A DNA stretch of 64,000 nucleotides from Lycium barbarum. Lineage: Eukaryota; Streptophyta; Magnoliopsida; Solanales; Solanaceae. The stretch spans positions 20,879,885 through 20,943,884 of the forward strand of contig NC_083337.1 in the NCBI RefSeq assembly GCF_019175385.1. The letters run 5' to 3'. Shown in pieces: positions 24,155 to 35,930 of the stretch. The first letter of the stretch is position 1. Each line of letters begins with the position of its first letter. Made by a program: the position numbers and the translations under genes. The notes beneath the pieces are model-generated. The model was not told the origin of the DNA. It saw nothing but the letters and a program-made list of their open reading frames with translations, and made no database searches.

Positions 24155-24478
24155 TTATATGGTCCGTATAATATTACACGGATCGTATAAGTTGTACGGC
24201 CACCAATCTTCAACTCTTCAGAGAAAAACACGAGCTGATTTACACGGCCCGTATAAACTTACACGATTCGTATAACTCGATCGTTAAAATCCCTCTTCAG
24301 ATGCAGCTTTCTGTCTTGCTTAAGATCTTTTGACACGACCAACTATACAGCCCGTATAATATTGTACGGTCCGTATACGTCACTCGTATCTCCACATCAT
24401 CAAGTTCAACACTCTGTTTAATTCTTCTTCTTCAATACGGCCAAAGACATGGTCCGTATACTTTGTACGGACCGTGAA
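24155..24478 (-). promoter_or_regulatory. TACGGNCCGTA palindrome cluster upstream of Athila TATA box
   Basis: At least eight diverged copies of GGTCCGTATAA, TACGGACCGT, ACGGCCCGTATAA and similar occur in about 320 bp, several as facing pairs (GGTCCGTA ... TACGGACC at 24451-24475). The sequence between them is unrelated and AT-rich. The cluster lies directly upstream of the TATA box in transcription order. Confidence 0.7.
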
Positions 24479-24643
24479 AGTCCACTTTTGTGCCACTTCA
24501 GTAATGTTTGAGTTTTTGATCCTTAACTCCATGATTTACCTGAAACACAACTAAAACACATCAAAATGACACATACTTGCTTAAAAACAAGTAAAACCTC
24601 TCGTAAAAAGGTATCGAATATGCCATAATTTCACGGCACATCA

Positions 24644-24656
24644 ATACCCCCAACTT
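24644..24656 (-). other. Polypurine tract of Athila element
   Basis: The minus strand reads AAGTTGGGGGTAT immediately before the 3' LTR. This is the expected priming site for plus-strand DNA synthesis. Confidence 0.8.
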
Positions 24657-26169
24657 AAAGTCTTTGCTTTTCCTCAAGCAAGTAATACACAAAAATGACT
24701 CAACTGCTTTAGACATACTAGAACAGCAATGTCTACAATGTTTTTGACTCCAAACTACCATCATGCAAGTTTTTCACATCTGACCACCTCTTATTCAATA
24801 TTAGCAACATAACACATACTCAGAACACTAGGACTAACAACGAGGTTTCAAACTATGACATCACATTATCGGACATATCAATGGACTCACAAACGCCGCT
24901 TCGGGTGGTTGTTTTACACTTCACATTATCGATCCTTATGCCCTTACATAGACCAAAGAATGTCCCATACACAAATATATACAAGGAATTTGGGACCAAG
25001 ACAAAAGAGAAGAGAAACACTCGCACTCACAAAGATGTTCATGTACTAAATGAACATACCATATGCTTGCCCTTAATTTCAATACCTTACACTATCAGAC
25101 GGTTTAGTTGTGATCACTATAGGACTTGTTCTCGGCTTGTAATGTAGGCTTGGGTATGGGTAGGATACTTTTTGGATATTAGTGACTCACCCTCTTTAAA
25201 CACTACACATTTCACCTTTCATCACTTCCTTTTTTTTCTCCCTTTGTTTCTTAACTCTTCGACCTCGATGTGGTTTTATTCCTACTGAAACTTAACATTC
25301 TTTTTGTGATACATTTTTCTGCTTTTCTCCCTTTTTCCCCCTTTACCGACACCATATTGAGTCTCAACTAGATAACTCACAACACCCCTAACTTAGGCTT
25401 TGAGCCTCTACGCTACACATGTATCACCCCCAACTTAGGCTATTAGCCTCTTTTCTCACATAGTGTCAAGGAGGGAACGGGTCCAAAGATGGAATTAATT
25501 CAACAAAAGGGTACAGGTATGTTACGGTGGTCAAGAAATAGGTCAAATGCACAAAAAAGGAAACTAGGGATTATTCATATCACAGGGTAAGATTTATAAG
25601 GCCATAGTGACTAATACACAAATAAAGCCTATGATCACTTTACAATCAAACTATCTTAAGCATTCAAGCATGAAAAATCGGGCAAGTTCTAGATTGCAAA
25701 TGCAGACAAAGAACCAAACTAATACACTCACACACAATGGCATAAGGACCTCTTGTTACTGCAAGTACAACGCCCTCACGGTCATTTACATTCCAAAATA
25801 CCCCAATAATAGCTATGTCACAGAAAGAACTAATCATGTCAATCAACTAGTAATTCCTAAGCATGCATCACAAATGTTTTCAAGGGGTTCATAATTTTGA
25901 CCAAAGTTACGAACATGCCATAAGTTCAACAATCACCACCATATAAGTCAAAGATATTGTAATTTATGTAAGTGCAACTTAAACATGCTATTTTCAACAA
26001 CAATAAACCCCTTGGGAAAAGAACTCCAACAAAGAAAAGCCGAGGGGGTTCCTAAACACATATCTACACTTACAACAAAATGAAGTAATCCCCAAACCCA
26101 ACTGAAATCATGCAATGTACCCAATGCATCAAATGTAAGTATAATAAGGGTAAGGGATACCTGGGCGCC
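24657..26169 (-). other. 3' untranslated region of the Athila element
   Basis: Between the third ORF and the polypurine tract, with no reading frame I can assign. A second purine-rich repeat of the tract occurs near 25415-25445 (CCCCCAACTTAGGCT in plus orientation). Confidence 0.6.
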
Positions 26170-28356
26170 CTAGGCGCTATGCTCATCAGCTCGGGACTGT
26201 GCTGCCTCAGTCGCAGTAACATCAGAAGTCACTTCTCGGGGCTGGCTGCCCGACGCCTCCACAGGATCTGGAGAACTCTCATGCAGAGATTTCAGTGTAG
26301 CAACTTGAATCATCTCTGCCTCCTCACGGTGCATCCTCTTATTCCTCTCCCTCGGATCTTCAACTACCTGATCTACGACATCTAGTGGCCGTTTTCCTTG
26401 AGTCTTCTCCATCTCTTTTTCTTCTTCCTCAGAGTCGAGTAGGTTTTCAACAGGGATCGCAATATCCAAGTTGTCTGGCGGTGTCAGAACAGGTTCCTGT
26501 ACTCGCTCCTGCGCCTTTAGCACTTCAAACTCAGCCTTCAACTTTGCCAACTCCGCCCTCAGTGATGCTGAGCCAGCCCCAGGTGCTGTCCGCTCTAAAG
26601 CAACTAGTCTTGTCTCAAACCCATCTAATCGAGTCTGGAATACCTTGTGAGACTGTTGATATTCCTCTCGAATCTCTTTGGTGGCATTGTTGATTTGCTT
26701 GGTTATTTGGGGCTTAAGCTGGGCCATGATTACCCTGATTTGCTTCTCAGCCTTTAATGTTTTGAAGGCTATTTCTCAGTAATTCGCTCTGGAGAATGTC
26801 AATAGATCAACCCCAGACTGCGCTACTGGTGGTGGAATAGGTGAAGTGGTAGCACCCGCAGAAGTAGCAGGCGCAGCAGCAGGTGGTGGTGGTGGTAGTC
26901 TATCAGCAGTAGCAGTAAGAACAACAGTGACAACACTAGGGTCAGTAGCAGGAGCATGAGCTGTAGCATCAATACTAACTGCAGGATTAGTAGTAGTAGC
27001 ATCTCCCGTGGGCCCAGGATTCGACTCATGCTGGGTCTCATCATCTCCAGTATGTTGTGCCACAGATATCTCTGCCGCACCCTCATTCTTACGTTTTTGC
27101 CAATCCCCTAAGAGTGGCCTTGGTGCAATGGTCCCAGTCCGGAATGTCAACAACTTTGGCTCTTCTGCACAACTCCGTGATAAGACATGGGAATACCAAC
27201 AAGGTCTGAGACTGGGGTTCTCTCTGTCAAATCTTCGCAGCTATCATTCGACCCACATCCAGAGGATACCGAGTCATCATTGAGGCAAGAGATATTTCTT
27301 GGGAAACCGTGATGGTGTCTTCATTCTGAGTCACAAGTAGTCTATATCTCATCAGGTGCCACCAGAATCGGGCCTCTCTATTGAGTGAATCCTTGACTAT
27401 ATTCGGATTGAGAATAGTCTCCCATTCTACCTCTGGCTTGGCAATTACAGCAGCTGCCCACCTAATCACCGTCCTATAATTTCGGCGCTGTAATTTGTCT
27501 AAATATTCTTCCACCGTCCTATAATTTCAGCGCTGTAATTTGTCTAAATATTCTTTCTCATCTTCTGTTGCCCGAAAATTGTTCCCGAAATAGATTTTAT
27601 TGATAGCAGTGACGGAGATGTCTACTTTTACGTTTCTCACTTTTATTTCATCGCGGGAGCTGGGGATTCGTTTGGCGGGGCTTCTTCATTTTCAATAACT
27701 CGGCCCCATAGTTAGCATAGAATTCCCGCACAATGATCGGGCAATACTCTCCAGGAGGCTCAGCGAACACCCCCAGCCTATAGAATCGGAGGGTCTCGGT
27801 AGTGTTGGGATAAGCCTCGAGACCCTCAACTACGAGTCGCGCTCTTCCCATCGAATCTTCTTCGGCTTCCCCCCTTTATTGGTGAGAGAAATACCATCCT
27901 TGTATAGCTTTTTGGACCTTTTAACGCCGAACCGCAATTTGTCTTCCGGCAGTGTTTTACTTCTCACAGCCAACTTGCGGTTGCCTTGAATGGAATCCGG
28001 GGAACACTCAAAATTTGGAGCCCGGGTATCTGTAGGCTCAGATGATCCGCTCTCATTTGTTCCCTCATTCACTGAGGGCTTTCCTGATGCAAACCCGCTG
28101 CTTGAAGCCTCTGCACTCTCAGACCCAGCTTCCGGGGACTCTCCTTCTCCCTCTTTGGAGTGTGAAGAGATGGAAGGAGTCATGGTTTCAGATGGAGGTT
28201 TTGTAGCCCCCTGAACCTTCTTTGCTGGCATGACCTCATCATCGGAGGTCTCATCTCTCAAGTAATGATCTATGTCTGGTTCTTTTTGGGCTCGACCTCG
28301 GCCCCTACCAGTTCAGGGCCCAACACCCCTTCTGCCACCATGTTTTTGGGCCATAT
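26170..28356 (-). pseudogene. Athila third ORF (putative plant transposon protein domain), broken
   Basis: It lies 3' of integrase, where Athila elements carry an extra ORF sometimes called env-like. The likely start is at 28356 (MAQKHGGRRGVGP), followed at once by an in-frame stop. Next is an acidic, serine-rich part (28261-27830: RDETSDDEVMPAKK). A folded domain follows: ARLVVEGLEAYP, YCPIIVREFYANY, RNYRTVIRWAAAV, REARFWWHLMRYRLL. The last part (26170-26727) starts MAQLKPQITKQI, has a coiled coil (LRAELAKLKAEFEVLKAQE) and an acidic tail. Frames shift near 27830, 27600 and 27150. A 45-bp tandem duplication (27468-27557) disrupts the middle. I see no clear transmembrane segment, so an envelope role is not supported. 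Confidence 0.75.
27468..27557 (-). repeat. 45-bp tandem duplication inside the third ORF
   Basis: CACCGTCCTATAATTTC and CGCTGTAATTTGTCTAAATA occur twice, 45 nt apart, with one base differing. The length is a multiple of three, so it adds 15 codons without shifting the frame. Confidence 0.85.
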
Positions 28357-28559
28357 CTTTCACAACTGGATTATATGGTCTGTACAATGTTATACTGACC
28401 GTATAAGTCCAGTTTTCCTCTAGTTGTTCTGCAATTTTTTTCATCCTGCACCAAAACAAATATTACCATATACAAACACTATCTAAGCTACTAAACTAAA
28501 AAAACAACAACAGAAAATTAAACTTGAGTTGCTTCCCAAGATGCGCTTGATTTAACGTC

Positions 28560-28830
28560 GCGGTACGACGGTGGTGTGGTACCCTTACTCCGGGTCAGGA
28601 TTGTAGCCATACTTCAACCTATGCCGATCCACGATCTTATCACTATCAATGCAACCATGATAGTGCTTTACCCTCTGCCCGTTCACCTTAAATGTCTGAG
28701 TTCCATCTCCGGACTTCAATTCAATCGCCTTATAGGGGCGAAGCACTTACCACGTCGAAAGGACCGGACCACTTTGATTTCAACTTGCCCGATAGCAGCT
28801 TCAGTCTAGAATTATACCGCAAGACAGGAT
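28560..28830 (-). other. Spacer between Athila integrase and third ORF
   Basis: No separate gene. Remnants of the integrase C-terminal tail are likely here, but frames are broken and motifs are not clear. Confidence 0.4.
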
Positions 28831-29890
28831 CACCCTTTTGGAAGTCTCAGTTGAGGATTTTCTTATCATGATACTGCTTCATCCTCTCTTTATACAATGC
28901 TGCACTCTCATAGGCCTGATAGCAGAATTCATCCATCTCATTAAGTTGAAACAACCAGAGCTTAGTTGCTTCTTCCCAATCCATGTTTAGCTTCTTCAAC
29001 GCCCATATGGCTTTGTGCTCCAGTTCAACGGGCAGGTGACAAGATTTGCCAAAAACCAGCTTGAAAGGGGAAGTCCCAATCGGAGTTTTATAAGCAGTCC
29101 GATAGGCCCAAAGAGCATCATCAAGTTTTCAGAACCAGTCGGTCCTATTTGCATTGACCATCTTGGCAAAAATACTCTTTATATCTCGATTAGATACTTC
29201 AACTTGCCCATTTGTCTGAGGATGATAAGGGGTTGCCACCCTATGTTTCACACCATACTTCTCCATCAATCCCGCGAAGGCTTTATTGCAAAAGTGAGAA
29301 CCACCATCGCTGATTATTAGCCTCGGAGTACCGAAATGAGTAAATATGTTCTTCTACAAGAACCCCATGACACTGTTCGCTTCATTATTAGGTAAAGCCA
29401 CCGCTTCTACCCATTTAGACATATAATCCACAACGGCCAAGATGTACTTCATGCCACAAGAGCTCATAATGGGCCCCATAAAATCGATTCCCCAAACATC
29501 AAACACTTCCACTTCCATCACAAAGTTCATAGGCATCTCCTGCCTCCAACTAATATTCCCTTGTCTTTGGCACTGATCATAAGACTTTACCAACAAATTT
29601 GCATCATGAAAGAGAGTAGGCCAGTAATAACCACATTCAAGAACTTTAGCAGGAGAGTCGTGGCACGCCTTCATAATCTCCATTACCTTACACTTGGGAA
29701 CACAACGTCGAATGATGTTAACAGTGCATGTTCTGATCAAATATGGCTTGTCCCAGTGATACATACGAGAATCCCGCAGAAACTTCTTCTTCTGGTATGA
29801 CTTTATATCATCAGGAATACTGCCCATCACAGAAAAGTTGGCGATGTCTGCATACCATGGTGCGACCTTAGCTGTCACTGCTAAAACCCG
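28831..29890 (-). pseudogene. Athila integrase, broken
   Basis: The first block (29354-29878) contains a zinc-finger-like H/C region and the catalytic core start: VWGIDFMGPIMSSCGMKYIL and AVVDYMSKWVEAVALPNNE. The two aspartates expected of the DDE core are in IDFMGP and VVDYMSKWVEA. After a stop near 29354 the C-terminal block reads [40 protein letters not shown] and [15 protein letters not shown], a highly typical Athila order. Stops and frameshifts separate the blocks. Confidence 0.85.
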
Positions 29891-29916
29891 CTCATCGAGA
29901 AAATCATCATCAATAT

Positions 29917-30363
29917 CTAGCTTATCTGAAGGTCTCCCAGCTTCTTCAAGCAGAGAGGTTGGTCAGCAACCTGATTTTCAGTTCCCTTGCGGTCTTTTAC
30001 CTTGAAATCGAACTCTTGCAACAACACTACCCATCTAATCAACCGCGGCTTAGCTTTCTTTTTCGTCATCAGATATCTCAATGTAGCATGATCAGTGCAA
30101 ACCATAATTTTAGACCCCAAAAGATAGGCCCGAAATTTCTCAAAAATAAAGACTATAGCAAGCAGCTGTTGCTCAGTCACTGTGTAATTCATTTGAGCCG
30201 CATTTAATGTTTTACTGACATAGTAGATAGGGTGCATGATTTTATTATGTCTCTGGCCAAGCATAGCACCAATAGAAAAAGGGCTCGCATCGCATATCAA
30301 CTCGAATGGCAGAGACCAATCAGGAGAAATAATAATAGGAGCAGCGGTCAAATGCTCCTTCAA
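29917..30363 (-). pseudogene. Athila RNase H
   Basis: The frame is open for 148 residues. Key blocks are [17 protein letters not shown] (first catalytic Asp), [20 protein letters not shown] (Glu), [13 protein letters not shown] (Asp) and [12 protein letters not shown]. It degrades the RNA template during reverse transcription and is fused to RT in the element's polyprotein. Confidence 0.85.
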
Positions 30364-31200
30364 TTCATCGAATGCCTTGCGATACTTCTCGTCAAACTCG
30401 AACTTAGCCGTTTTTCAAGAAGCTTACATAACAGATTAACAATTTTGGAGAAATCTTTGATGAAACGCCTATAGAAACCAGCATGTCCCAAGAAACTCCT
30501 GAAACCCTTAACTGAGATAGGTGGAGGAAGCTTTGAAATCACATCAATCCTCGCTTGATCAACCTCAATCCCCTTTTCAGAGATTTTATGCCCGAGAACG
30601 ATCCCTTCCTTCACCATGTAGTGGCAGTTTTCCCAATTAAGCACCAGATTAGTCTCCTCACGGCGTTTAAGCACTCGACCCAGATGGTCAAGACAGTCAT
30701 CAAAAGAATCACTAACCACAGCGAAATCATCCATAAATACCTCAAGAAAGTCTTCCACCATATTAGAAAATATCAACATCGTACACTGCTGAAAGGTAGC
30801 TAGTGCATTGCAGAGACCGAAAGGTATCCTGATAAAAGTGAATGTTCCATAAGGACAAGTAAATGACATCTTCTTCTGATCCTCAAGGGCAATGTTGATC
30901 TGATTGTAGCCAGAATACCCGTCTAGGAAGCAATAGTAAGACCGTCCCGCTAGCCGATCAAGCATCTGATGAATAAAAGGCATAGGGAATTGATCCTTGC
31001 AAAAAGTAGTGAAGCTTGTGATAGTCCATGCAAACTCTCCAACCTGTCAGAGTCCTCGTCGAAATCAGCTCATTCTTTGCATTATGCACCACTGTGATGC
31101 CACCCTGTTTTGGAACATATTGAACTAGACTCACCCATTTACTGTCAGCAATAGGGTAAACCACTGCAGCATCTAACCCCTTGATGATTGTTTTCTTTAC
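30360..31200 (-). pseudogene. Athila reverse transcriptase
   Basis: Two frames cover the domain: the upstream part (30958-31164: TLTGWRVCMDYHKLHYF) and the main part (30360-30983). The main part has DGYSGYNQINIALEDQ, CPYGTFTFIRIPFGLCNALA, catalytic VFMDDFAVVSDSF, and the thumb LGHKISEKGIEVDQA and FLGHAGFYRRFIKDFSK. The F-M-D-D active site is intact. The frame break at about 30960-31000 and upstream stops make it non-functional as it stands. Confidence 0.9.
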
Positions 31201-31319
31201 GACTTCTTATATGTTTTCATTCAGTCTCCTTGATGTTCCATACTCGGCGTGCTATCCTCCTCTAACTGGATTTTATGCTCACAGATCCCAGAATGAATCC
31301 CCCGAATGTCTGCTATGGT

Positions 31320-32340
31320 CTAACCAATAGCACGTCTATACTCATGCAATATCTCCACAAGCCTCTCGATCTGCTCCTCAGTCAGTAATGCTGAAACAAT
31401 CACTGGTATTGTATTATTCTGACCAAGGAACTCATACTTCAGATGTGATGGGAGCTCCTTAAGCTTAAGCTTCGATGGCTCAACAATAGAAGGCTTTGCT
31501 GGAGGAGTTGTTCTATTTTTTAGATCAAGATCAAGATTTTTTGAGTGGTAAGAATGTGAGCCCAACCCAACAAGCGAATTAACCGTCTCCACATAAGTCT
31601 CCATGTCTTCAGCATCAAAATCGACAAGAATAGTAGCAAGAGCTTCTCCCAAACTTTCTTCTTCCATTTTGAATTTCACAGCTTCATCAACAACATTAAA
31701 AGAATCAAACATCGAAATGCCCTCGTAAGCACTTGGTAACTTTATCCCCTTAATTTCCTGAAAAGTCACCTTTTCATCATTGACTCAGAATTTTATTTTA
31801 TTCTTTTCTGAATCCATAAAAGCCCATCCCATAGCGAGGAAAGGCTTTCCCAGAATAATAGGAATATCCCGATCAACAGCACAGTCAATAATCACAAAAT
31901 TAGAGGGAATCATAAATTTGACAACTCGCACAAGAACACCATCAACCATGCCAACCGGCCGCTTAATAGATCTGTCAGCCAGATGTAATCTCATAGTAGT
32001 CGACCTTGGCATCCCCAAACCTGATTACTTGTAGATAGCAAGTGGCATTAGAATTATACTCGCCCCATTATCACACAGTGCATGAGCAATATCATGGTGC
32101 CCTACAGAACAAGGAATGGTGAATGCCCCAGGATCTCCCTTTTTCTAGATAGTAGTTGTTGAAATAATGGCACTCACAGTGTGAGTCAAACTCACAGTTT
32201 CATGTTGCACTGTCTTCTTCTTGGTCAACAGGTCTTTCAAGTACTTAGAAAAATTGGGCATCTCCTTGACAGCATCCAAGAATGGAAAGTTTCAGAGATA
32301 ACTGCTTCAGCTGATCATAGAATTTCTCGAACTTAGCATT
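31320..32340 (-). pseudogene. Athila aspartic protease and linker region
   Basis: The block at 31785-32018 contains GMPRSTTMRLHLADRSIKRP, VIIDCAVDRDIPIILGKPFL and MGWAFMDSEKNKIKF, the C-terminal half of an Athila-type retropepsin. The D-S/T-G active-site strand upstream (32040-32140) is in broken frame. The following 31320-31769 is the linker into RT, with LPSHLKYEFLGQNNTIPVIV, a standard block before the RT palm. Confidence 0.75.
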
Positions 32341-34050
32341 TTATTTCTTCTTTACCAACCTTTGAGAAAAGGGAGCTTTAGATTTGAATAGCTGAGTCAA
32401 AGGGCGGAGAGCCCCTTTTACAGTCTGCTTGCTCTTATCATCAGCCACCTTCGAACTTTCTAAAATATCAACAACTTTCTCTTCACTAGGAACCTCATTA
32501 ACAATAACTGGCGCATCAGACTGCACATCTTTCTCTTCATTAATTTTCTCGAGATCAAAAACCTTCTTTTCAGTGCTTTGGAGTATTTTACCACTCCGAG
32601 TACTGATAGCAAACACACTGTCTACACTGCCTCCCCCTTCAGATTTGAAATAGTGTCACTAGGAAGTCCTCCCCTTTTAGAAGGGTGCTGCTCTCTAGAA
32701 ATATCATGCATTTGCGACTCGAGCTTTTGAATAGCCGCTGTATGAGATCCCACTTTTCAGACTTGGTTTTATTTGCCAGAACCTTCTCAAGCATTGCCTC
32801 CAACCTGGAACTAACTTGATTGTTTGACTGCCCTTTTGGTGGAATGTATGGATTGAACTTCTATTTCCAAAGTTGTTGTTGTTGTTATAGTTCCCTTGGT
32901 TTGAACCACTATAATTGTTGTTATAGTTCCCTTGGTTGTTGTTGTATGCACCTTGCCCCTGCTGAGGTCTCAATTGATTTCGATTCTGATTCTGATAACC
33001 CTTTGAAATGTCCCCCTTGAGAACATAGTTAGCATAGTTAACATCCTCGACTTACATAGGAGGTCCCTCGTGATATGGACCCTCTTGGACTTGGTACATC
33101 CCATTCGGCAAACTTGAAGTGTCTTCGCAAATATTTACGTTCTTAGTCTCCTTTTTATCAAACTTCTTGGTCAACAAAGAAATATTCATTGCAAGCTGAG
33201 CCAATGTCTGATGAGTATCCTGATTCTCCTTCACCACATTCTGGATCATGACATTTCCATAGGGTACACTATCAGCATTGTTCGAGTGCCAAGCCTGATT
33301 ATGCGTAGTCAATCTGTTAAGTATGTTAGTAGCTCGAGTGTAAGATTTATCCATGAAACAACCATCTGCTGTGCTGTTTGCAATTGACTGCGTTATAGGA
33401 TCCAACCCTCGGTAGAACTTCTCCATTAATATGTTCTCCGGATAACCATGACTCGGAAACTTCTGCAATTATTCTTTAAATTTCTCCCAAGCTTCGTATA
33501 ATTGTTCCCCCAGTCGCTGCTTGAATTCATAGAGTTTTTCACGGATCTCAGCCTTCTTGCTAGGAGGATACCATTTCTTGAGAAAGACAGCTACCATCTC
33601 TCCCCATGTTGTAATAGAATTCTGGGGCAGCTTCTCCAACCACGTTCTTTCTTCTCTAGCTAAGGAATATTTGAAAAGCCTCAGCCGAATAGCATCTTTT
33701 GAAATATTGTTTTGGATGTGATGAGCACATACATCCACAAAGTTCTGCAAATGTCCTTGAGGATCATTATCGGTAGAGTTCCGAAAGTAGTCCTCAAGCT
33801 TCAACAACTATTAGAGGCAGGAGTCAATTTTGACACTTGTAGGTCCAACCCAAGGATGAACAATAGCAGATGCATAGTCCTCCTCATCAATCAGATCATT
33901 AAATACATTCTCTTTCTCTGCATCATTTAGGGGGTTGAGATGTTGACCACCTTGGTTACCAGGTGCTGCACGTTGATTTCGCATAACCATGATCACATGG
34001 TTCATAAGAAATAGCAAACAAGGTGTGATGGAATAAGAAAAAGACTTCAA
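32341..34050 (-). pseudogene. Athila gag, broken
   Basis: One frame from 34050 is interrupted only by stops at 33808-33813 and 33469 until 33052. Blocks are FVDVCAHHIQNNISKDAIRL, LRLFKYSLAREERTWLEKLP and WGEMVAVFLKKWYPPSKKAE (the retrotransposon gag core), then YRGLDPITQSIANSTADGCF. An Asn-rich stretch (32860-32960) follows, then VFAISTRSGKILQSTEK (32341-32616). Gag forms the cytoplasmic particle that packages element RNA. A CCHC knuckle is not evident. Confidence 0.85.
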
Positions 34051-34087
34051 TCAAAGCAAACACTATTTAGTAATTTCAAAACCGTAG

Positions 34088-34105
34088 TCCCCAGCAACAA
34101 CGCCA
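34088..34105 (-). other. Primer-binding site of Athila element (tRNA-Asp type)
   Basis: The minus strand reads TGGCGTTGTTGCTGGGGA, five nt after the 5' LTR ends at 34111. It matches the Asp-tRNA complement used by Athila elements except for three C-to-T changes. Confidence 0.8.
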
Positions 34106-35083
34106 AAATTTGATACACTCAAATTACACATTTTATTAGCGTAAAATGGATGTTGTCAAATATAGTAACCCAACAAGGTTGGTGTCGAATCCCCTGATAC
34201 GCCCAAATTACATGTTTAATATTAGGATTAAGCGGTCGTTGTCAAATATAGCACACAACAAGGTTGGGGTCGAATCCAACAGAGAATACAACGTAGAAAT
34301 ATACTTGCTTAGTGTAACACTCGACTATTAGTCTATATTTCGAGGGAGAGGGGAAGATAATAATAATTGGTTTGAAGATTTATCATTAAGGTCTAAGAGT
34401 TGTTATAAAATGTAAACTATTGGTAAAGGAACTAAGGTTGTGGTTCCAATGGAAAGTAATGTGCTTGGGTATCAAATCAACTTATTTATATGCGTAGATG
34501 TAATAGACCATGGGTTACTAAGTTCTTGCTAAAGGTTTTCCAACCAAATTAGCAAATTTCATCACTAAGCTTTTCCAAGCCTTAGAATGTTGCACATGAG
34601 AACACCCATTTAATCTCAAATAGCTTTCCTATTCCAAGCTCAAGCAATTAGATGGGTGTAAAAACCCAAATTATTGTTATTAACTCTTTTCCTAACTTAC
34701 ACTTTATTTTCCAAGAAAAATGTAAGTGAATAGGCATAAATAATGTTTGCAACCCTCAAAAGACATTAGAGCTTGAAGAGTTAATAGAAAACATCTTTGA
34801 CATATAAAATAAAGTATGAATATGAAATCCAATCACATAACTAACACATTTGGTCCCATAACCTTAGCTCATTGGTTTAGCTACTCATCTTCATTAAAAG
34901 CAAAACAAGAGAAAAGTGAATATTCATAAAGCTTACAATGATTAAAATGGAAGAAGCTGACAAAAGCAGAAGAATCTTCTTAAAGGCACCAACAACCAAT
35001 ATTCATGCTCTCTATATGCTAAAAGACACAATAAAGTGTTGTGTAAGGAATATTCAATGTCTTTCACAAAAACCAAGGAATAG

Positions 35084-35092
35084 TATTTATAG
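35084..35092 (-). promoter_or_regulatory. TATA box of solo LTR D
   Basis: The minus strand reads CTATAAATACTATTCC (35079-35094). It lies about 520 bp into the LTR, just after the TATGCG palindrome cluster. Confidence 0.6.
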
Positions 35093-35142
35093 AAGGAGGA
35101 CAAAAAGTGAAAAATGGCTTTTAATGACGTTTTGTGGACCTA

Positions 35143-35443
35143 GTATGCGGTCGCATCTGGAGTATGCGACCGCATACTCTGCATTATCCCACAACTTCAA
35201 TCTTCTTGACTGTCGATATGCGGCCACAAAAGGAGTTTATGGTGCCACATAGTCTTGGCATCCTTGCGCATTTAGCTCCACTCACTGGCCATTCTGAGGA
35301 TCAGTATGCGACAACATAACAGAGTTTGCGGTGCCGCATAGGCTTCGCAAACTTGCGCATTTAGCTCCACTCACTCGCTATTTTGAGGATGATTATGCGA
35401 CCGCATCCCAGAGTTTGCGGTGCCGCATACTGAACGCATATTC
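35143..35443 (-). promoter_or_regulatory. TATGCG/CGCATA palindrome cluster with ~110-bp repeats in LTR D
   Basis: It contains AGTATGCG-AC-CGCATACT (8-nt perfect arms), TATGCGGTCGCAT, TATGCGGCCACA and GTTTGCGGTGCCGCATA (twice). The last two lie in a duplicated unit with TTGCGCATTTAGCTCCACTC. The cluster sits directly upstream of the LTR's TATA box, as in the Athila LTR, but with a different palindrome. Confidence 0.7.
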
Positions 35444-35930
35444 AGCTCTTTTCCTTCTTTTTACGCCATTTTGTCCTTTCTGTGCCCTACACTCAAAAAT
35501 CCTGAAAACACACGACAACCTAGTAGAAATACAGAAAAATACTTGTAAAGACTCTCAATAAGACATAAGTAGTGGATGTACAAAGCCTAAAATCCACGAC
35601 TTATCATCCCACAGGGAATATGGTGTGAAAAGGTTACTAAAATCGTAGAATACTTTATCTGGGTCTAATGTCTTATTCCGATGAATTTGATAAAAGTGTC
35701 AATTTTCGTAGACTAATTAATTGACTGGTAATTGATTGGTAAAAGAAACCAAGGTTGTGTCTCCGTCAGATAAGTTGTTTGATCTTGGGTATTGATCTTG
35801 ATGTACTTCTAATGGATCGTTATATGAATGCACTTAACCTCTATGTAAATCTCTACTATTTCCCAATAAATAAAGATTATTTCTTTGTATGATTTTCTAA
35901 ATATAAGAAAATTGATATGAAGAACGGTTG

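Larger units (their letters stand above)
23231..24643 (-). mobile_element. 3' LTR of Athila-type element
   Basis: 1413 bp. In minus orientation it begins TGATGTGCCGTG right after a purine tract and ends GAGCGTATCA. The plus-strand left part (TGATACGCTCAAATTA, CAAATATAGTAACCCAACAA) is repeated at 34111, 35607 and 38096 as the broken 5' LTR. A TATA box and a CpG palindrome cluster are listed separately. Confidence 0.9.
34195..35606 (-). mobile_element. Solo LTR, Athila-related family D
   Basis: 1412 bp. It starts TGATACGCCCAAATTACATG and ends GACTTATCA, flanked by TCCCC (34190-34194) and TCCCA (35607-35611), a 5-bp target duplication with one mismatch. The left end resembles the Athila LTR (CGTTGTCAAATATAG, AACAAGGTTGGGGTCGAATC), but the body differs. 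It is inserted into the Athila 5' LTR. Confidence 0.9.

Noticed and set aside
26170..28356. Athila third ORF as an envelope glycoprotein
   Set aside because: No signal peptide or clear transmembrane segment is visible. The domain matches the plant transposon protein type instead.
34195..35606. Considered as a 5' piece of the Athila LTR itself
   Set aside because: It has its own TG...CA termini and a 5-bp target duplication, and the Athila LTR resumes seamlessly after it.
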